Assembly: GCA_947471745.1 (NCBI GenBank)
Contig: CANJKZ010000768.1
Coordinates: 1,565,501 to 1,629,500 of the forward strand
Reading direction: 5' to 3'
From: Closterium sp. Naga37s-1
Taxonomy: Eukaryota > Streptophyta > Zygnematophyceae > Desmidiales > Closteriaceae
Length of the DNA stretch: 64,000 bases
Under the pieces are notes generated by a model. The model had not been told where the DNA came from, did not search any database, and worked only from the letters and a program-made list of their open reading frames with translations. Positions 34,801 to 46,286 of this stretch are shown one piece after another (the first letter of the stretch is position 1; each line of letters begins with the position of its first letter). A program made the translations under genes and the position numbers.

Positions 34801-37183
34801 AGCGGCAAGATCAGTTGCACACTCTCGCATGGATCGCGGATGCCGTGCAGCATCTGCTATGCTGCAAAGGTGAGCAAACATGCGATCTGCGTGCCTTCAG
34901 AACCATCGCCATCCGAATGTCACATGACCGACCTCATAATCTCACCTCCCTTACCTGTTCATCCCATCCCACCCCCTGTGCTACACCAGGAGCATCTGGT
35001 TGCTGTAAAGGCACGGAACACGCCGCGCACGCCTGAACAGCAGCAATGGATCGTGAATGAGGCGGCAGGGTTGACATCAAGCCAGGACGACCCATGCAAG
35101 ACCTACTCGACCTACCCGGTTGAGGTGAGCGACCTGTTCCCCGGGCGACTGTGTAGTCTACGCACTCCGTGTTGCTCATACCTTGGGCAGATATGCTATA
35201 CCCCATTGCCCTGTCCCACATGTTGTGTGCCGAGTCTCTCAAATACCTTTCTCTACCATTCCCCACCACATCCCCTTTTCCAGTGTGTGCTCTGGAAGTG
35301 GGATGTCCCAGGGACCGTGTGGGGCAATCCCTACCTCGTTATCATGCCTGACATCATGCACCAGGCGGACCTGGGCATGATGAGCCACATTGTGGCTGTC
35401 GTGCGCAAGATGAAGAAGCGGCGCGTGAAGCAGATGGACAGGTCAGTGCCTTGGGGGATTAGATTTGTTGCTCGTTGTCAACAACACTCCAATCCGCACT
35501 CTCCTCCTCCTACTTACATGTTTCTGTATTTGTGCCTGCCCTTGAACTGTTGTGTATGCGCAGGCGCCTGTCGCTCATTCGCGACCGCACGCGCCTGAAC
35601 CACCTGCGCCTGCCAGAGAGCGCCTACTTCGAGACTGGAGCATGTGTCGCGGCCTATGAGCACAGGGCCGTCATGCAGGTGTGCAAGCCATGGTGCATGT
35701 GATCATCTTGTGCGATAGCATGCACCATGCAGAAGTGGCATGCCGATTCCAGACTACAACACACCCCCTGCTGCATCTCAGTACCCTCTCTCCTGCTTTC
35801 ATTAATTCCGCCTCGAAACCCGTTTGCTATCTTCTCACGCATGTCCCAACTACTCATGCCCCCCTGCTGTGATAAACCCTGAAATTTGCAGGTCATGGTG
35901 TTTGTCTTTGCTGGCCTGCTTCGCCAGCCCCAGATGGATGCTGTTCGTGCCTATCTTGGCTGGTACCTCTTGTGTTGCCAGCCAACGGGGCACACCGAGC
36001 GGTCCCTGCGGGATCTCAAGAAGAAGACCTCCCGGTACTATTAACATGCATGTACAACCCTGGTCATTGCATGAATGCCTAGCCACGGCACCTAAGCTGT
36101 TGCAGTAACCTATCTTCACAGGATGTTGTTGATAAACCATGATAGTATATCAAATAAAGTAGGCTGCAGTATGCTGTAGTAGACTCTGATGTCCTTGCAT
36201 ATGCTGTCAACTCCCACTCCCATCAGGCTGGTTGAGCAGTTGCAGGCTGCTTTTCCAAAGCAGCCATCCTCCTGGTGCCTTGTGAAAACCCATCTCATGT
36301 CGCACTACATTGACTCCATTCGCCGGGCGCGTCATGTCACGGAATTCAGCACCAACATGTTTGAGCACTTGCACGGACCGTTGGTAAAGAGGATCTACCG
36401 GCGGTCCAACAAGCGCAATGTAGATGGTCAGATTATGAAGTTCCATGCTAGGCGCATTCCGGACGTTGTGCCGGTGGACGATCCCGCTGGCCGGGACACT
36501 GCCATGCGGCAGGTAAACCTGTCTAGTGATTGAATTGCAATGCTATGCATGCATAATGTAATAAACTTGCTACTGTTTGTTGGCAGGCCATTGAGACAGG
36601 CACACGGACTCTTATCAAAGAGTCCTACTTTCTCCCTGTGGAGTTACCAGAAGAACCCACCTCCACCAACTGGTTTGCAAGGAAGTGGGCCAAGCAACAC
36701 CCAGTTGCACAAGCTGCCCTCAAGGATGCGCTAGTACGTTATGCTGGATGCGTCCCCAAGATCAGAGTAAGTACTTCGTGGATCATACAATCATTTTTTT
36801 CTTGCCCCTATTCCAATTGCTTACAAACTGCCATTGTTATGCAGGCCCATGCATCGTTGGCCATCCCAGCGGCAGATGATGCCAGCTTCTCAAGGGTTTC
36901 TCACTTCGTTCGGGCGACGCCTGACTATTTTGAGCGGCCGTGGTACTCGGATGTTGCAGTAGAGGGTGTAAGGTACGGTCGGAGAGAGGAGTGGTATGCA
37001 AGGTTGCTGCTGCTGTTCCACACAAAAATCCGTGGAGAGAGGGAGGAGCTGGCTTACATTATATATTGGAATGCGTGCTGGGAGGATGCTGCAACTGGAT
37101 GCACTCGCCTCAAGTGGACGACTGGAGTGTATGCGTACTCCGTATTCCGCTTGAAACGCTGCTTCGGCACGTCCATGTGGTGA
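25801..37183 (+). CDS. Plavaka-like transposase, 11 exons, disrupted by Copia-2
   Basis: This DDE transposase is predicted to excise and insert the surrounding element. Exons: 25,801-26,505; 26,585-26,797; 26,991-27,084 plus 34,394-34,565 (one exon split by Copia-2); 34,719-34,869; 34,990-35,124; 35,284-35,441; 35,564-35,678; 35,892-36,034; 36,227-36,512; 36,587-36,766; 36,845-37,183. With Copia-2 and one TSD copy discounted, every phase agrees and the frame is 896 codons to TGA. Exon 1 has an N-terminal finger C9-X2-C12-X12-H25-X6-C32. Plavaka-like blocks follow: IILYSDVTHMS (D323), DPFGDW...CDYPES, MPDIMHQADLGMMSHIV (D513), HYIDSIRRARHVTEFSTN with FEHLH (E675). D323/D513/E675 are my candidate catalytic residues. 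The one weak donor is GTCCGT at 34,566. No stop or frameshift lies in the exons, so loss of function is due to the insertion alone. Confidence 0.85.
27085..27210 (-). repeat. Copia-2 3' LTR (126 bp)
   Basis: On the + strand it runs TGTCAGAAAGAAG...ACATTTGACA. It contains AAACCCTAG (telo-box-like) and a TATA-like TTATATGG about 10 nt from the element-sense start. Confidence 0.93.
27444..33606 (-). pseudogene. Copia-2 gag-pol, broken by stops and frameshifts
   Basis: It starts at ATG 33,606 (MASPAVLAF) and ends at 27,444. Domain order is as in Copia-1: gag, Gly tract, CX13CX3HX4C knuckle (near 32,400-32,480), protease LDSGAS, integrase (MDVWGP, then AERR), GAEPGG and GGAAGAG spacers, RT (YVDD near 28,420), RNase H. 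Frame breaks are visible at the G-run near 33,140, at the 13-base C run near 32,487-32,499 and by a one-base deletion near 31,255. In-frame TAG codons lie at 28,710-28,712, 28,236-28,238 and 27,759-27,761. At all three, Copia-1 has CAG (Gln), so each is a single C-to-T change. Between these lesions the frames remain long, so decay is moderate. Confidence 0.93.
33607..34252 (-). repeat. Copia-2 leader with GC-rich repeats
   Basis: It contains a GTAGCAGTAGTA triplet tract (about 33,610-33,690) and GGTTCGGGCGGCGCGGCTC-type repeats (about 33,715-33,810), followed by non-repetitive GC-rich DNA. It corresponds to the repetitive leader of Copia-1. Confidence 0.7.
34253..34265 (-). other. Copia-2 primer-binding site
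   Basis: In element sense TGGTATTAAGAGC follows the 5' LTR directly. It resembles the initiator tRNA-Met PBS TGGTATCAGAGC. Confidence 0.65.
34266..34388 (-). repeat. Copia-2 5' LTR (123 bp)
   Basis: It matches 27,085-27,210 with a 3-base length difference and a few substitutions. It is followed by TSD copy GCCGC. Confidence 0.93.
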
Positions 37184-37505
37184 AGGCGTTCAGTACCTAT
37201 CTCCTAAATAAGTATCATATGTAATGCATTAATCAAGTAATAAAATAGCCAGCTTATATATGCACTATCAAACTTTATTGAACTCATAGCTAACTAAATC
37301 TATTCCGAAATGATAACAAATTTGGCAAACAACAAAACACCGACAATGTCCGACATCCCGAAATTGAATTCCAACTCCAACAAACAAACGCGGTCCGATT
37401 TCGTTCCGTGATTGGCCGCGATTTCGTTTCGGAGCTTCGCCAACCAAAACACCTGAAATGTACACCCCTTCGAACCCCCATAAAAAACCCAGGTTTTTTG
37501 TGATG
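37184..37505. other. Right subterminal region and right TIR of the DNA transposon
   Basis: Between the transposase stop and the right end there is AT-richer non-coding DNA. The terminus (37,491-37,505) reads inward CATCACAAAAAACCT and is followed by TA. Confidence 0.65.
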
Positions 37506-39435
37506 TAGCGTGAGACACACCTGACGTGATAGGAGCTGGGAGGGGTAGGACTACCAAAGGGGCAGGACCAGGGGGAGGAGTGGGAGTGAAGAAGAGGGGA
37601 GGGGGGGAACTGGGTTACCTCGGTGGGGATAGCGTACGTAGAAGGATACTGACTCGTCGAAGGTGATGTCATGGGAGTCAAAGAATCGGTGGGTGGAAAG
37701 ATGGCAGAACAAATAATCAGGGGTGTCACCTGGAGTACCAAGGAAGACAGAGGGGAGGGTGCAAGCCGAGAGCTCGTCCGCGAGAGGATCGCATCCATGC
37801 ACAAGGCAGCCCCAGACACGAAACGCAGACGCAACACCAGGTGACCCGTTCTAGAGGCTGGTCGTCGAATCATACGGGCACGAAACACGTGGCCACAGGT
37901 TCAACTGATGCGCGGCGTAGCAGACCGCGAAGGGCCATAGAAAATGGGGCGCATAGGCATTGACCATGGATGTGCGGGTGACCTGGGGTACAGGTTGCAA
38001 ATCTCTTGTGTGCAAGAAAAGTGACTGTGACCAACACCCACCAAGTTCTTCGAGAACGAGGGTTTGTTGGGACCAGTGAGGGAATCAGAAGGGACAATTG
38101 GACACGTGAGCGTTGTAACACTGCGAACGACTGCAGGTCTATTCATAGGGTCAGTTAAGGCGACTGTGACTGGTGCGAGGAGTGGTGTGATAGTGGTGCG
38201 GTCACGGAACAAGGACTACGAAGCGCTGGAGTGAAGCGTGAAGGAATGTAACACGTCAAATGTGGGCCACCTGCGCTAACAACAACACTTGTACGGATCT
38301 AGTACAGGTAGGGTCCGACATCGCGCCCACCACGATGAGGCCCACAGATATCAGGGCCACCATTGTGGCCGGCACTCTCCCCACTGCTGCGGAGGTCCCC
38401 ACTGCTGGAACTGTTGATGCTACTGCTACTGCTGCTGCACGTGTTGCTGCTACGGTTGCTGTTGCACCTCCTGCTGCTGTGGATGTTGCTGTTGCTGCTA
38501 TTGTGTCCTTGCCACAACCCCAGAGCCAGCACCCCCGACATCGGTACCTGAACTTCTGCCCCGCCTCCTGAGTCACCTCCTCACGCACCAGTACCCCCAC
38601 CACCACCTCCACCTCCCTTGTCACGATTCTGTGAACCAGTGGCAGAAATGGCTTCTATTTCCTCATTGGCAGACAACTCAGCAGCATTAAGAGAAGCACT
38701 GAAGTTGGGGAGCTGGGGCACATCACACCCCTCAAAGTGATGGGGAACTATTGCAGCAGTGGCAGAGGCAACAGAGCGAAGGTTAATCTTGATCTCAGCA
38801 AGAGTGGTCTCAAGGAGGTCGATAGTAAGCTGACGGTAGTACTTCTAGAGAAGCTCGTCGCGTGCAGACAAGAGAAGAGTGGCGATAAAATTGATGGTTG
38901 CAAACATAGGCTGGTTGCAAATGGGCGCTAGCAAGCTGGGTAGTGGAATATGTAGCATTGTAGCTAGCGTCAAGGGAGCGCATGTTAGTGCTTAAGTCAG
39001 ACATGGCGTGAAACGCAGCAAGGTTCAGAAAGAAGAACGGCATGAGGAGGCGTCCGAGGGAGGCGGAGGAAGGAGTGGAATAACGAGATACGATATTATC
39101 ACGTCACTCCTTTGCAGACGTAAACTAGCTTAAGTGGATGTACTCAGACTCGGGGAGGAGACTGCTGAGAGCAAGCCGACTAGCGGCGTCGCGAGTCTCC
39201 CACACATAGTACTCGGCGCGATGCTTCGCAAAAGTCTTCAGGTTCGTGTCATTGGGCTCAGCAGGCAGCTTGACGGGACGCGGAGGCGCATGTAGGCCAC
39301 TCGACGTGTGAGCATACAACGCGTCACCGTCCTGGCGTTAACTCTGAAGGTACAGCTTGGCATGCAGCAGCCAAGAGCTAAACTCTATCGCTCGACACTC
39401 AACCGTCGAAACTTATAAACTCTTGCGGACACCAT
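37506..39435 (-). pseudogene. Copia-C integrase tail, protease and gag remnants
   Basis: The integrase tail is at 37,551-37,802 (DELSACTLPSVFLGTPGD, then DITFDESVSFY). Directly upstream in element order is the protease remnant 37,870-38,212 (FRDRTTITPL, TVALTDP), so most of the integrase is deleted. The gag remnants are at 38,260-39,320. The start is probably ATG 39,435, followed within a few codons by a frameshifted relic of the Copia-1 segment GRAIDFEVW (here CRAIEFSSW). Several stops and shifts make it non-functional. Confidence 0.75.
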
Positions 39436-40195
39436 GGCACAGAGAACGGGTTAGAAGCGGCCGGCTAGGAATGGCTGGCTAGGAATAGCCAGCTAGGAGT
39501 GGCAGGCTAGGCACGGCTGGCGAGGAATGGTCGGCTATATACGGCAGAGACCGGCTAGGAATGGCTGGCTAGGAACACTCGGCTGGGAACGGTAGGCTAG
39601 GAGCCGCATTCTAGGAATGGCAGGCTAGGAGCTGCATTATAGAAACGGTAGGCTAGAAACTAGTACAAACGCCAAAATTGCGCCATGAATGGTAATGTGG
39701 CTTCCAGCCGCTTCTGAAAGTGCCGCTGCCGGAAAGAATGGTGTGTGACGGTAGGCACTAGTGGAGGGGCAGCGACTTAGTGGCTAGTGGGGCGCGCTGC
39801 TAGATGGTGGGGAGTGGTCTAGCAGGGGGTGAGATGGCTGTCAATGCGCGCACTAGCAGGGCGCGCGCTGGCTGGCAGGGCGCATGCTAGCAAAGCGCGA
39901 AGGCTGGCTTGCGAGGCACACGTGCGCCTTGCTGGCCGGGCACGCGCGTTGGCTAGGCGCGTGCTAGCAAGGTGCGCGTGTTGCTGGTGCTGCACGCTGG
40001 CGGGGCGAGCGCGCTGCTACGAATGCATGGACTTTGCTGGCGGAGCGCACGTGGCTGGCTGGCTGTTGGCGGCTATCGAATGGCTGGCAAATGGCTGGCT
40101 AGTAACTGGCTGGCAGGCTGGCAATGACAGAGTAGGAACGAGGTAGCGGTGGTCTAAGAACTTGGATCGACCTACGATGATACCATGTCAGGAAT
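39436..40195 (-). repeat. Copia-C leader with GGCTAGGAATGGCT repeats
   Basis: Imperfect repeats of GGCTAGGAATGGCTGGC occupy about 39,460-39,660. GCTGGCAGGGCGCGC-like repeats occupy about 39,840-40,120. PBS-like TGGTATCATCG (element sense) abuts the LTR at 40,185-40,195. Confidence 0.7.
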
Positions 40196-40317
40196 TGCAA
40201 GTGGAATGGTTATTAACTAGCATGAGGGTGATACAACTAGAGAACCATCGGATGCAAAAGAGTGATGCTCACTAATGAGAAACTCAGTCTAGCCTAAAAC
40301 TAACATATAATTTGACA
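40196..40317 (-). repeat. Copia-C 5' LTR (122 bp)
   Basis: On the + strand it runs TGTCAGGAATTG...ATATAATTTGACA. It is a diverged copy of 13,978-14,115 and is followed by GGAAA. Confidence 0.85.
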
Positions 40318-40967
40318 GGAAATAGTTGTTTGGGCGATACGGTAATGGAATCTAATCGTTTGTGCAAAGATTCGTATCAATCAAAAACTCTTACCTCACG
40401 TACTAGGATCAACTGCACCTAAGAATGTCTGGCAGTTGGAAGCGAGTGCGTAGTCCTGAAATGAGGACCAAAATTATTCAAAAAGTGCACAAGTGACAAG
40501 GGCATTATGGGCCACTATGTACGCAACCGCTGCTGCAAATAAGGCGGTGGGCAAGGATGCGGTGTGAAGTAAGAAAGTGGGTGGCGGGCTGTGAGTTGTG
40601 CAACCGCAACAAGGCAGAGTTGGAGCGAACTAAATCAGAGCTGCAACCACTACCGATAGCAAACTAGTTAGCCATTATACTACGCGGGACTGGTGAGTAG
40701 TATACATCCGCGACTTTGTTAAGCATGGTTGGCGGCATGAGTGCTCTGTTGATGCGTGAACTCGTCTTGGATGCTTTTGAGAAGAAAGTGTATTCTTGTT
40801 TGTAGGGTGGAGAGCCCGAAAAACGTCTTGCAGATCCAAGCGTGCACATTGATTCAGGCCGGCTGTTTTTCGTTGTTGTACCTAACTTGAACAGTTTGTC
40901 AAGCTCGGGGCCTGTTATCATGTTTAATTCCTCAATGATAACTGTCAGTTGGGTCACTAATGAACTG
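40318..40967. other. Spacer between Copia-C and Copia-3
   Basis: A 98-codon - strand open stretch (40,664-40,957) has no motif I recognise. No element ends are visible apart from those of the neighbours. Confidence 0.35.
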
Positions 40968-41539
40968 TGTTGGAATAACCGAAAGGTTATTATAACATTC
41001 CCGAAGGTTCTCTACCAACGCGTCACTCCATAACAGAACAACGCGCAGTACCGGTACCGCAATAGCTCATATAGAGCATGCAGAAGATCGAGAGTCACCC
41101 GTGTTGGAAACATATAGTTCGCGCTTCTGATGTGTCGAGCACTACAACGAAAGCGAAGCGAACTAAAGCGAAGCAACAGCGAGTCAACCAAAGCGGTTGA
41201 CAGAAAATACAACAGCAAGAGGTTGAGTGAAGGTCAAAGGTAAGCGACCTTTGACTCGCCGAAAGCAGCGCGACAGCAAGGACACATAACTGACTCGATA
41301 TTGAGCAGTTACCCGAGTTGTCGCTGTATCGAACCGCAACAGCAGTTACAGTTAGTTAAACCTTTCATATTCCTTGTAATCATATAAAAGCTTGTATCTC
41401 TTTCTTATTATCAACTTATCTTGTTCTCACATACCAGTGCAAGGTGGTTCAATCAGTTCACTATTATGCTTCCGCTAATACATCACTACTCTGAGTCTTT
41501 AGTCTTGAAACGATCCTAAGGGCTTTTCTCAGCCCAACA
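40968..41539 (+). repeat. Copia-3 5' LTR (572 bp)
   Basis: It begins TGTTGGAATAACC and ends CAGCCCAACA. A TATA-like CATATAAAAG lies at about 41,390. PBS-like TAGTATGAGAGC follows directly at 41,540, and a gag ATG overlaps it at 41,544. Confidence 0.88.
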
Positions 41540-41543
41540 TAGT

Positions 41544-44500
41544 ATGAGAGCTAACAAGACAAAAGACAACTCTGTTCAAGCTCCTACAACAAAAGAAGGC
41601 ATGGCTATGCAGAAAGAGAGAAGCTCGTCTACCGGATCTCCCAGTAACACTCCTACTCCACCACCAGCCTCTGGACTACAGACAGAGAGAGGCACAACCC
41701 AAGGACCAGCACCTGAGCCTACTGAAGCTCCAGCCAGTCAAGCTACCAGCTTTGACCCAAGCATGATGGAGAAGTTCTTCTCCTTCATGTCGTTCTAGGA
41801 GCAACACCAACAAGCAGCACCTGCGCAGTCAAACAACAGCGACAACAACAACGGGGTCACTCCCATGAGCCTTGACGGTTCATCATTTGCGCGCGGAAAT
41901 CAGCAACCTACCTTCGCACCGTATGAGCCTCAATGCGGCTCTGTCAGCTTTATGCCGGATCGACTCCCACCTGGACAAGAAACGAAGACACTGTACGCAC
42001 TTCAGCTGCAGTCGCAGTTTGCACACGTTCTGAAATTACAAACGTCAACACCATTCGACGGCAAGGACTTTTATACCTGGTCCTTTGAGTTCGAGCTGAT
42101 GATGGAGGGCGCTCAAATCCTTGGTTTCTTCGACGGTTCCCTGCCATATCCAACACACGGGACACAGAAACGACAAGCAGCAGTACACGTATCAGTCACT
42201 CATGGCGTACACCATACTCCTACGAAATATAACGCCAAACGAGCAACAGAACTTCCGATCTTATCGCGGATACGGCAACTCCGCCGAGCTCGCGTACAAC
42301 CATCTGAAGAATCTATATCAGGTAAACAACAGCGTTAATCAGAGTCGACTCATGGCACAACTAACAACGGTGCAAATGCAACCCGGCCAAAAGGGAATGG
42401 CATATATCAGTCGCTGCCGTGGTCTGCGCGATAGACTCTTTCGATGCGGCGGATCAATATCCGAAGAAGCGTTCGTCACTGTCGTCATCACTGGTCTAGG
42501 CCCTCAGTGGCGTTCCACCCGAGCCATTCTCCGAGCTCACGGAAGAATCTCTGAAGCAGCCCTCTGCGCTGAAATCCACGCCGAGCAACAAGACATGGAC
42601 CTGCACGAAGAACATCAAAAGAAAAGGGCATCAGCACCAGAGTTCGCCTTCCACACTCAACGACGCTACAACAGCAACAACCGACAGAACGGACAAAGAC
42701 ACGTACCACCATTCTGCCACCTCTGCAAAACATCTGGCCACTCCCGAATTCACTGCCCAAATCAGCAGCAATCGACACCACCGCCACGTCAGCTTCGACC
42801 TTCAAGTAGCCAAGCGGCTCCCACACAGCAGCATCCCCCCAACCAGGCGCCGCCTCCAACGACAACATCACAACCCGCACAAGGAACAAGAAATATCATA
42901 AGCTGCATGACAAGAACAACAGACTCCTGCATCACCGGTTCACCACCGACCTACTCACCCGAAGAATAGCTCGACGAAAGCACACCTCGTCGCGAATCAC
43001 TGGAGCCGAATCCGACGTACGCAGCCATCGCCCAAAGCGAACTATCTGGGAAAGACACCTGATTCTTGGACAGCTGCTGCGGACAACATATGTGCTCTTC
43101 GCGTCGTTTCGTTCAACGAGAACAACGTCTCAACCGCGAAGTTGTAATCACCGTCGCCAACAACCAAAACCTGCGCACACGACGACAAGGGGTAGTTCAA
43201 CTTCAACCCCACGAAACTAACGTTATTCTGCATATGTCAAAAGTTTTGATTGCAGAAGGACTTGGTTACAACTTACTCAGCGTCAGTCAACTCATGGCGA
43301 AGGGAATCCACCTCGTAGCCGACAGCACCACTTAGGAGTTCAAACTATACAATGGCAAGGGCGGAATCTACATCGGAAGAGCGGTCCTGAAGAACAATGT
43401 CTTCGTCCTTGAATTCGTCCCGGATCAAGGTACCGCTGACAGTGACGCGATTGTTAACTTCACCACTTGGTCGCACCCACCAGATCTCGACCCCGACTTC
43501 AGCCCCGGAGGATTCTGGTACTCGCACACTATACCTGAAGCAGAACGAACAAGAGCGTTAGCAGTGATCCAAGAGACATCGGGAGATGCATCAACATCAA
43601 CAGCAGCAGAGACAGCAGCAGCAGCAACATCGGCAGAAGTAGCAGCAACAGCAGCAGCAGCGACAACGGGAGAAGGAGCGGCAGAAGCAGAGACAACGAC
43701 ACCAGCACCAACGCCCGCTCAGCAGCTGACTCCCGCCCCACGCGATGTTCAATGAAGCGCCAACATTACTGCCGGTTTTTACTCCAACTCCGATCTGTAC
43801 AGGCGTTCACATGGACATCGCGCCGACGAATCATTATGGCATCAAAGGTTAGGGCATCCCAGCAACACGACACTGAACAACACGATAAGAGCAGGAGTGC
43901 TTGATAAATACTCGCTACTCCTACCCGACAGCAGAGAACTTCAACGAGTCCGCGGAACCTGCTTTACCTGCCCTGAAGCCGACTTACCCCATCAGTCGTT
44001 CGCCTCTCACCACAACCCAAGAGCGCCAGCATACGCACCACTGGAGAAGGTCTACAGCGACATAATGTACACTCGTGAAAGCGGACAAGGAGCATACAAC
44101 TACGTAATCACGTTCATCGATGCCGCCACCAGATACGTCTGGCACCTCAACCTTCCGAGTCGCGACACGGCCTTCGAAGCATTCGTCGCTTGGCTCCCAG
44201 TAGCAGAAAGAGAATCAGGAGCAAAGCTGAAAAGCTTTCAGTCAGACGGAGGAGGAGAATATCAGTCACAGCGGTTCAAGCAGTACCTGGCGGAGAGGGG
44301 CATCAAGCGACTCATCTCCCTTCCTTACGCTCATCAGTAGCAAGGCGTGGCAGAAAGAATGAACAGGACCCTCCAAAACACCATGTGCAAGCTGCTACGT
44401 GGCATGCGGCTACCCAACCATCAGTGGCCTGAGGCGATCGACCACGCTGTGCTGTTGCACAACTTGCTTTCGTCATCCTCACTTCCGAACAACGCATCAC

Positions 44501-46286
44501 CGCATCTGCTGTGGACAGGAAAATTGGACAACACAAAAATGCTACGGGTTTTTTGCTGCATGGTACATTACCGACCACACACCGCACGAGCTGGCCGATT
44601 CTCACAACGCGCACAGTGGGGGCTACACCTGGGTATCGAAAAACACTACAACGCGTGGAAGATCTTCGACGTCCACTAGAAGGAAATAGTGGTAGCACGT
44701 GACGTAATTGTTTACGAACGACTCACCCTCCAAACGTACCTGGACAACTTGGCAGCAGAACGGGACCTCACGGGTGGCTTCCGTGGCAACCGAGCCTTCG
44801 CCACACCAGCCGACGAGGCTGACTGGGATGAGCAAAACGTGGTTGGAGCATCCGAGGAAGCCGGACCCCTTCCTTACTGCTCGGTACCGGTTTCTATGGA
44901 CGACGAAAACCCTCGCGAAAGCATCAACGCCTAAGTCTTCTACCACTTCGCCGACAACGGTTACGATACACCTCAGCCGGCCAACACAAACGATTCAGAA
45001 CGCATTGGCCCCAACTTCTTACCTGATCCAGAAGCGGGAGACGAGGCAGTCTATCACGAGGACCCAAAGCTCCCTCGCTACACACGGAGTGGGCTGCAGA
45101 TACTCGGACTTGTCACCGCCGTCCATGGAGCATCGCCACCAAAGGAGCCTGCTACAGTTCAGCAGGCTCTGGGGAGGAGCACAGGGAAAAATGGCGCGAA
45201 GCCATGGACAAGGAATTAAAAGCGCAGGAAGACAGAAATACCTGGAACATAATACCCATCGGAGTGGCACGCAACAAAACTATCCTCACGGGAAAGTGGG
45301 TCTTCCGCGTCAAAACGAAAGCTGACGGAACAATTGACAAATTCAAGGCACGATGGGTCGTGCGCGGCTTCGATCAAGAGCACGGACGAGACTTCACCGA
45401 GACCTTCGCGCCGGTCAGCCGACCTACCTCTCTGCGAATCCTTCTCGCAATAGCCGCCATGAAGCGGAAGAAACTCCGTCAAATCGACGTAGCCAACGCG
45501 TTCCTCTACGAACCGTCGACGCCGAGATCTTCGTCGAGCAACCACACGGGTCCGACACAGACTTTAATCAAGTCTGTCAACTGCTAAAGTCCTTGTACGG
45601 CATCAAGCAAGCACCGAGACTATGGCAACAATACCTACACGCCCGATTAATCCGCATCGGTTTCCGCCAACTGCCACATGACCAGGGAGTTTACCGTCTC
45701 ACAAAAGCCGCTGAATGCATCCTACTCATCGTCTATGTGGACGATCTACTTTACATAGGCTCCACCAACAGCATCACCACCTGGTTCGAAGGGGAGCTGC
45801 AGCGGGACCTCACACTCACCGTTTCCTCTACCGTAACGCAATACTTGGGACTCAACATACAAGACGGAGAGAACGCGATCTACCTCAGCGCCGCAAAATA
45901 CGCCAACACCATCGCAAAACGCTTCGGACTAACCCCAGCCACAATCTCCACGCCGTACCGCTACACCGCCGGAAATCACAAAGAAGCCTCCACTCCGCTT
46001 GGACCTGCCGGCATACGCGACCAGCGAAAGCTGGGATGTCTGCTCTTCGCAGCGGTTACCTGCCGACCGGACCTGTCATACTCAGCGAGCCAACTCGCCA
46101 CCTATCTCAAGAAGCCTGAAGCAGAGCACATGGCAGAACTTGTTCGCGCACTGCACTACCTCGTCAGCACACCACAAAACCGGAACCACGATGCCTAAAC
46201 TAATCGGCTACGTAGATGCTGACCACGCTGGCGACTCCGACAACAGGCGATCACGCACCGTCTACATCTATCGACTCGAGCCCATG
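41544..46286 (+). pseudogene. Copia-3 gag-pol, broken
   Basis: The gag (41,544-42,969) is UBN2-type with a classic CX2CX4HX4C knuckle (CHLCKTSGHSRIHC). It is broken by TAG at 41,796-41,798 and a frameshift near 42,150. The protease has LDSCCGQHM, preceded by TGA (43,060-43,062) where Copia-4 has Trp. Integrase runs about 43,830-44,690 (WHQRLGHPS, SDIMYT, SDGGGEY, AERMNRT). A TAG at 44,338-44,340 aligns with CAG in Copia-4. RT (45,204-46,198) has YVDDLLYIGS and is frameshifted near 45,545. The RNase H start (VDADHAGDSDNRRSRT) is cut off at about 46,286. Confidence 0.9.

Larger units (their letters stand above)
16843..37505. mobile_element. Large DNA transposon with Plavaka-like transposase
   Basis: The ends form an inverted repeat of 15 bp with one mismatch: CATCACAAAAACCCT at the left, and CATCACAAAAAACCT read inward from the right. 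Both are flanked by TA (16,841-16,842 and 37,506-37,507). The interior has two divergently transcribed spliced genes. One is a Plavaka-type transposase (25,801-37,183, +); the other is an unknown companion (17,043-22,338, -). A 2-kb satellite lies between them. Without the Copia-2 insertion the element would be about 13.4 kb. It sits inside Copia-C, whose two halves resume on either side. Known: Plavaka belongs to the broad KDZ/CACTA-like DDE transposons described mainly in fungi. Inferred: this is an autonomous element that was intact until Copia-2 landed in it. Confidence 0.8.
13978..40317 (-). mobile_element. Copia-C, old copia element split by a nested DNA transposon
   Basis: Two related short LTRs (13,978-14,115 and 40,196-40,317) have matching orientation and near-matching 5-bp flanks (GGAAG and GGAAA). 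The left half (14,116-16,842) holds RNase H, RT and the Gly/Ala spacer. The right half (37,506-40,195) holds the integrase tail, protease and gag followed by a leader and PBS-like TGGTATCATCG. The two halves complement each other in copia gene order, so I read them as one element later split by the transposon at 16,843-37,505. Coding is heavily frameshifted and there is a deletion between protease and integrase tail. LTR divergence and frame decay make it the oldest layer of the nest. Confidence 0.8.

Noticed and set aside
40664-40957. 98-codon - strand ORF before Copia-3
   Set aside because: No recognised domain and no gene structure around it.
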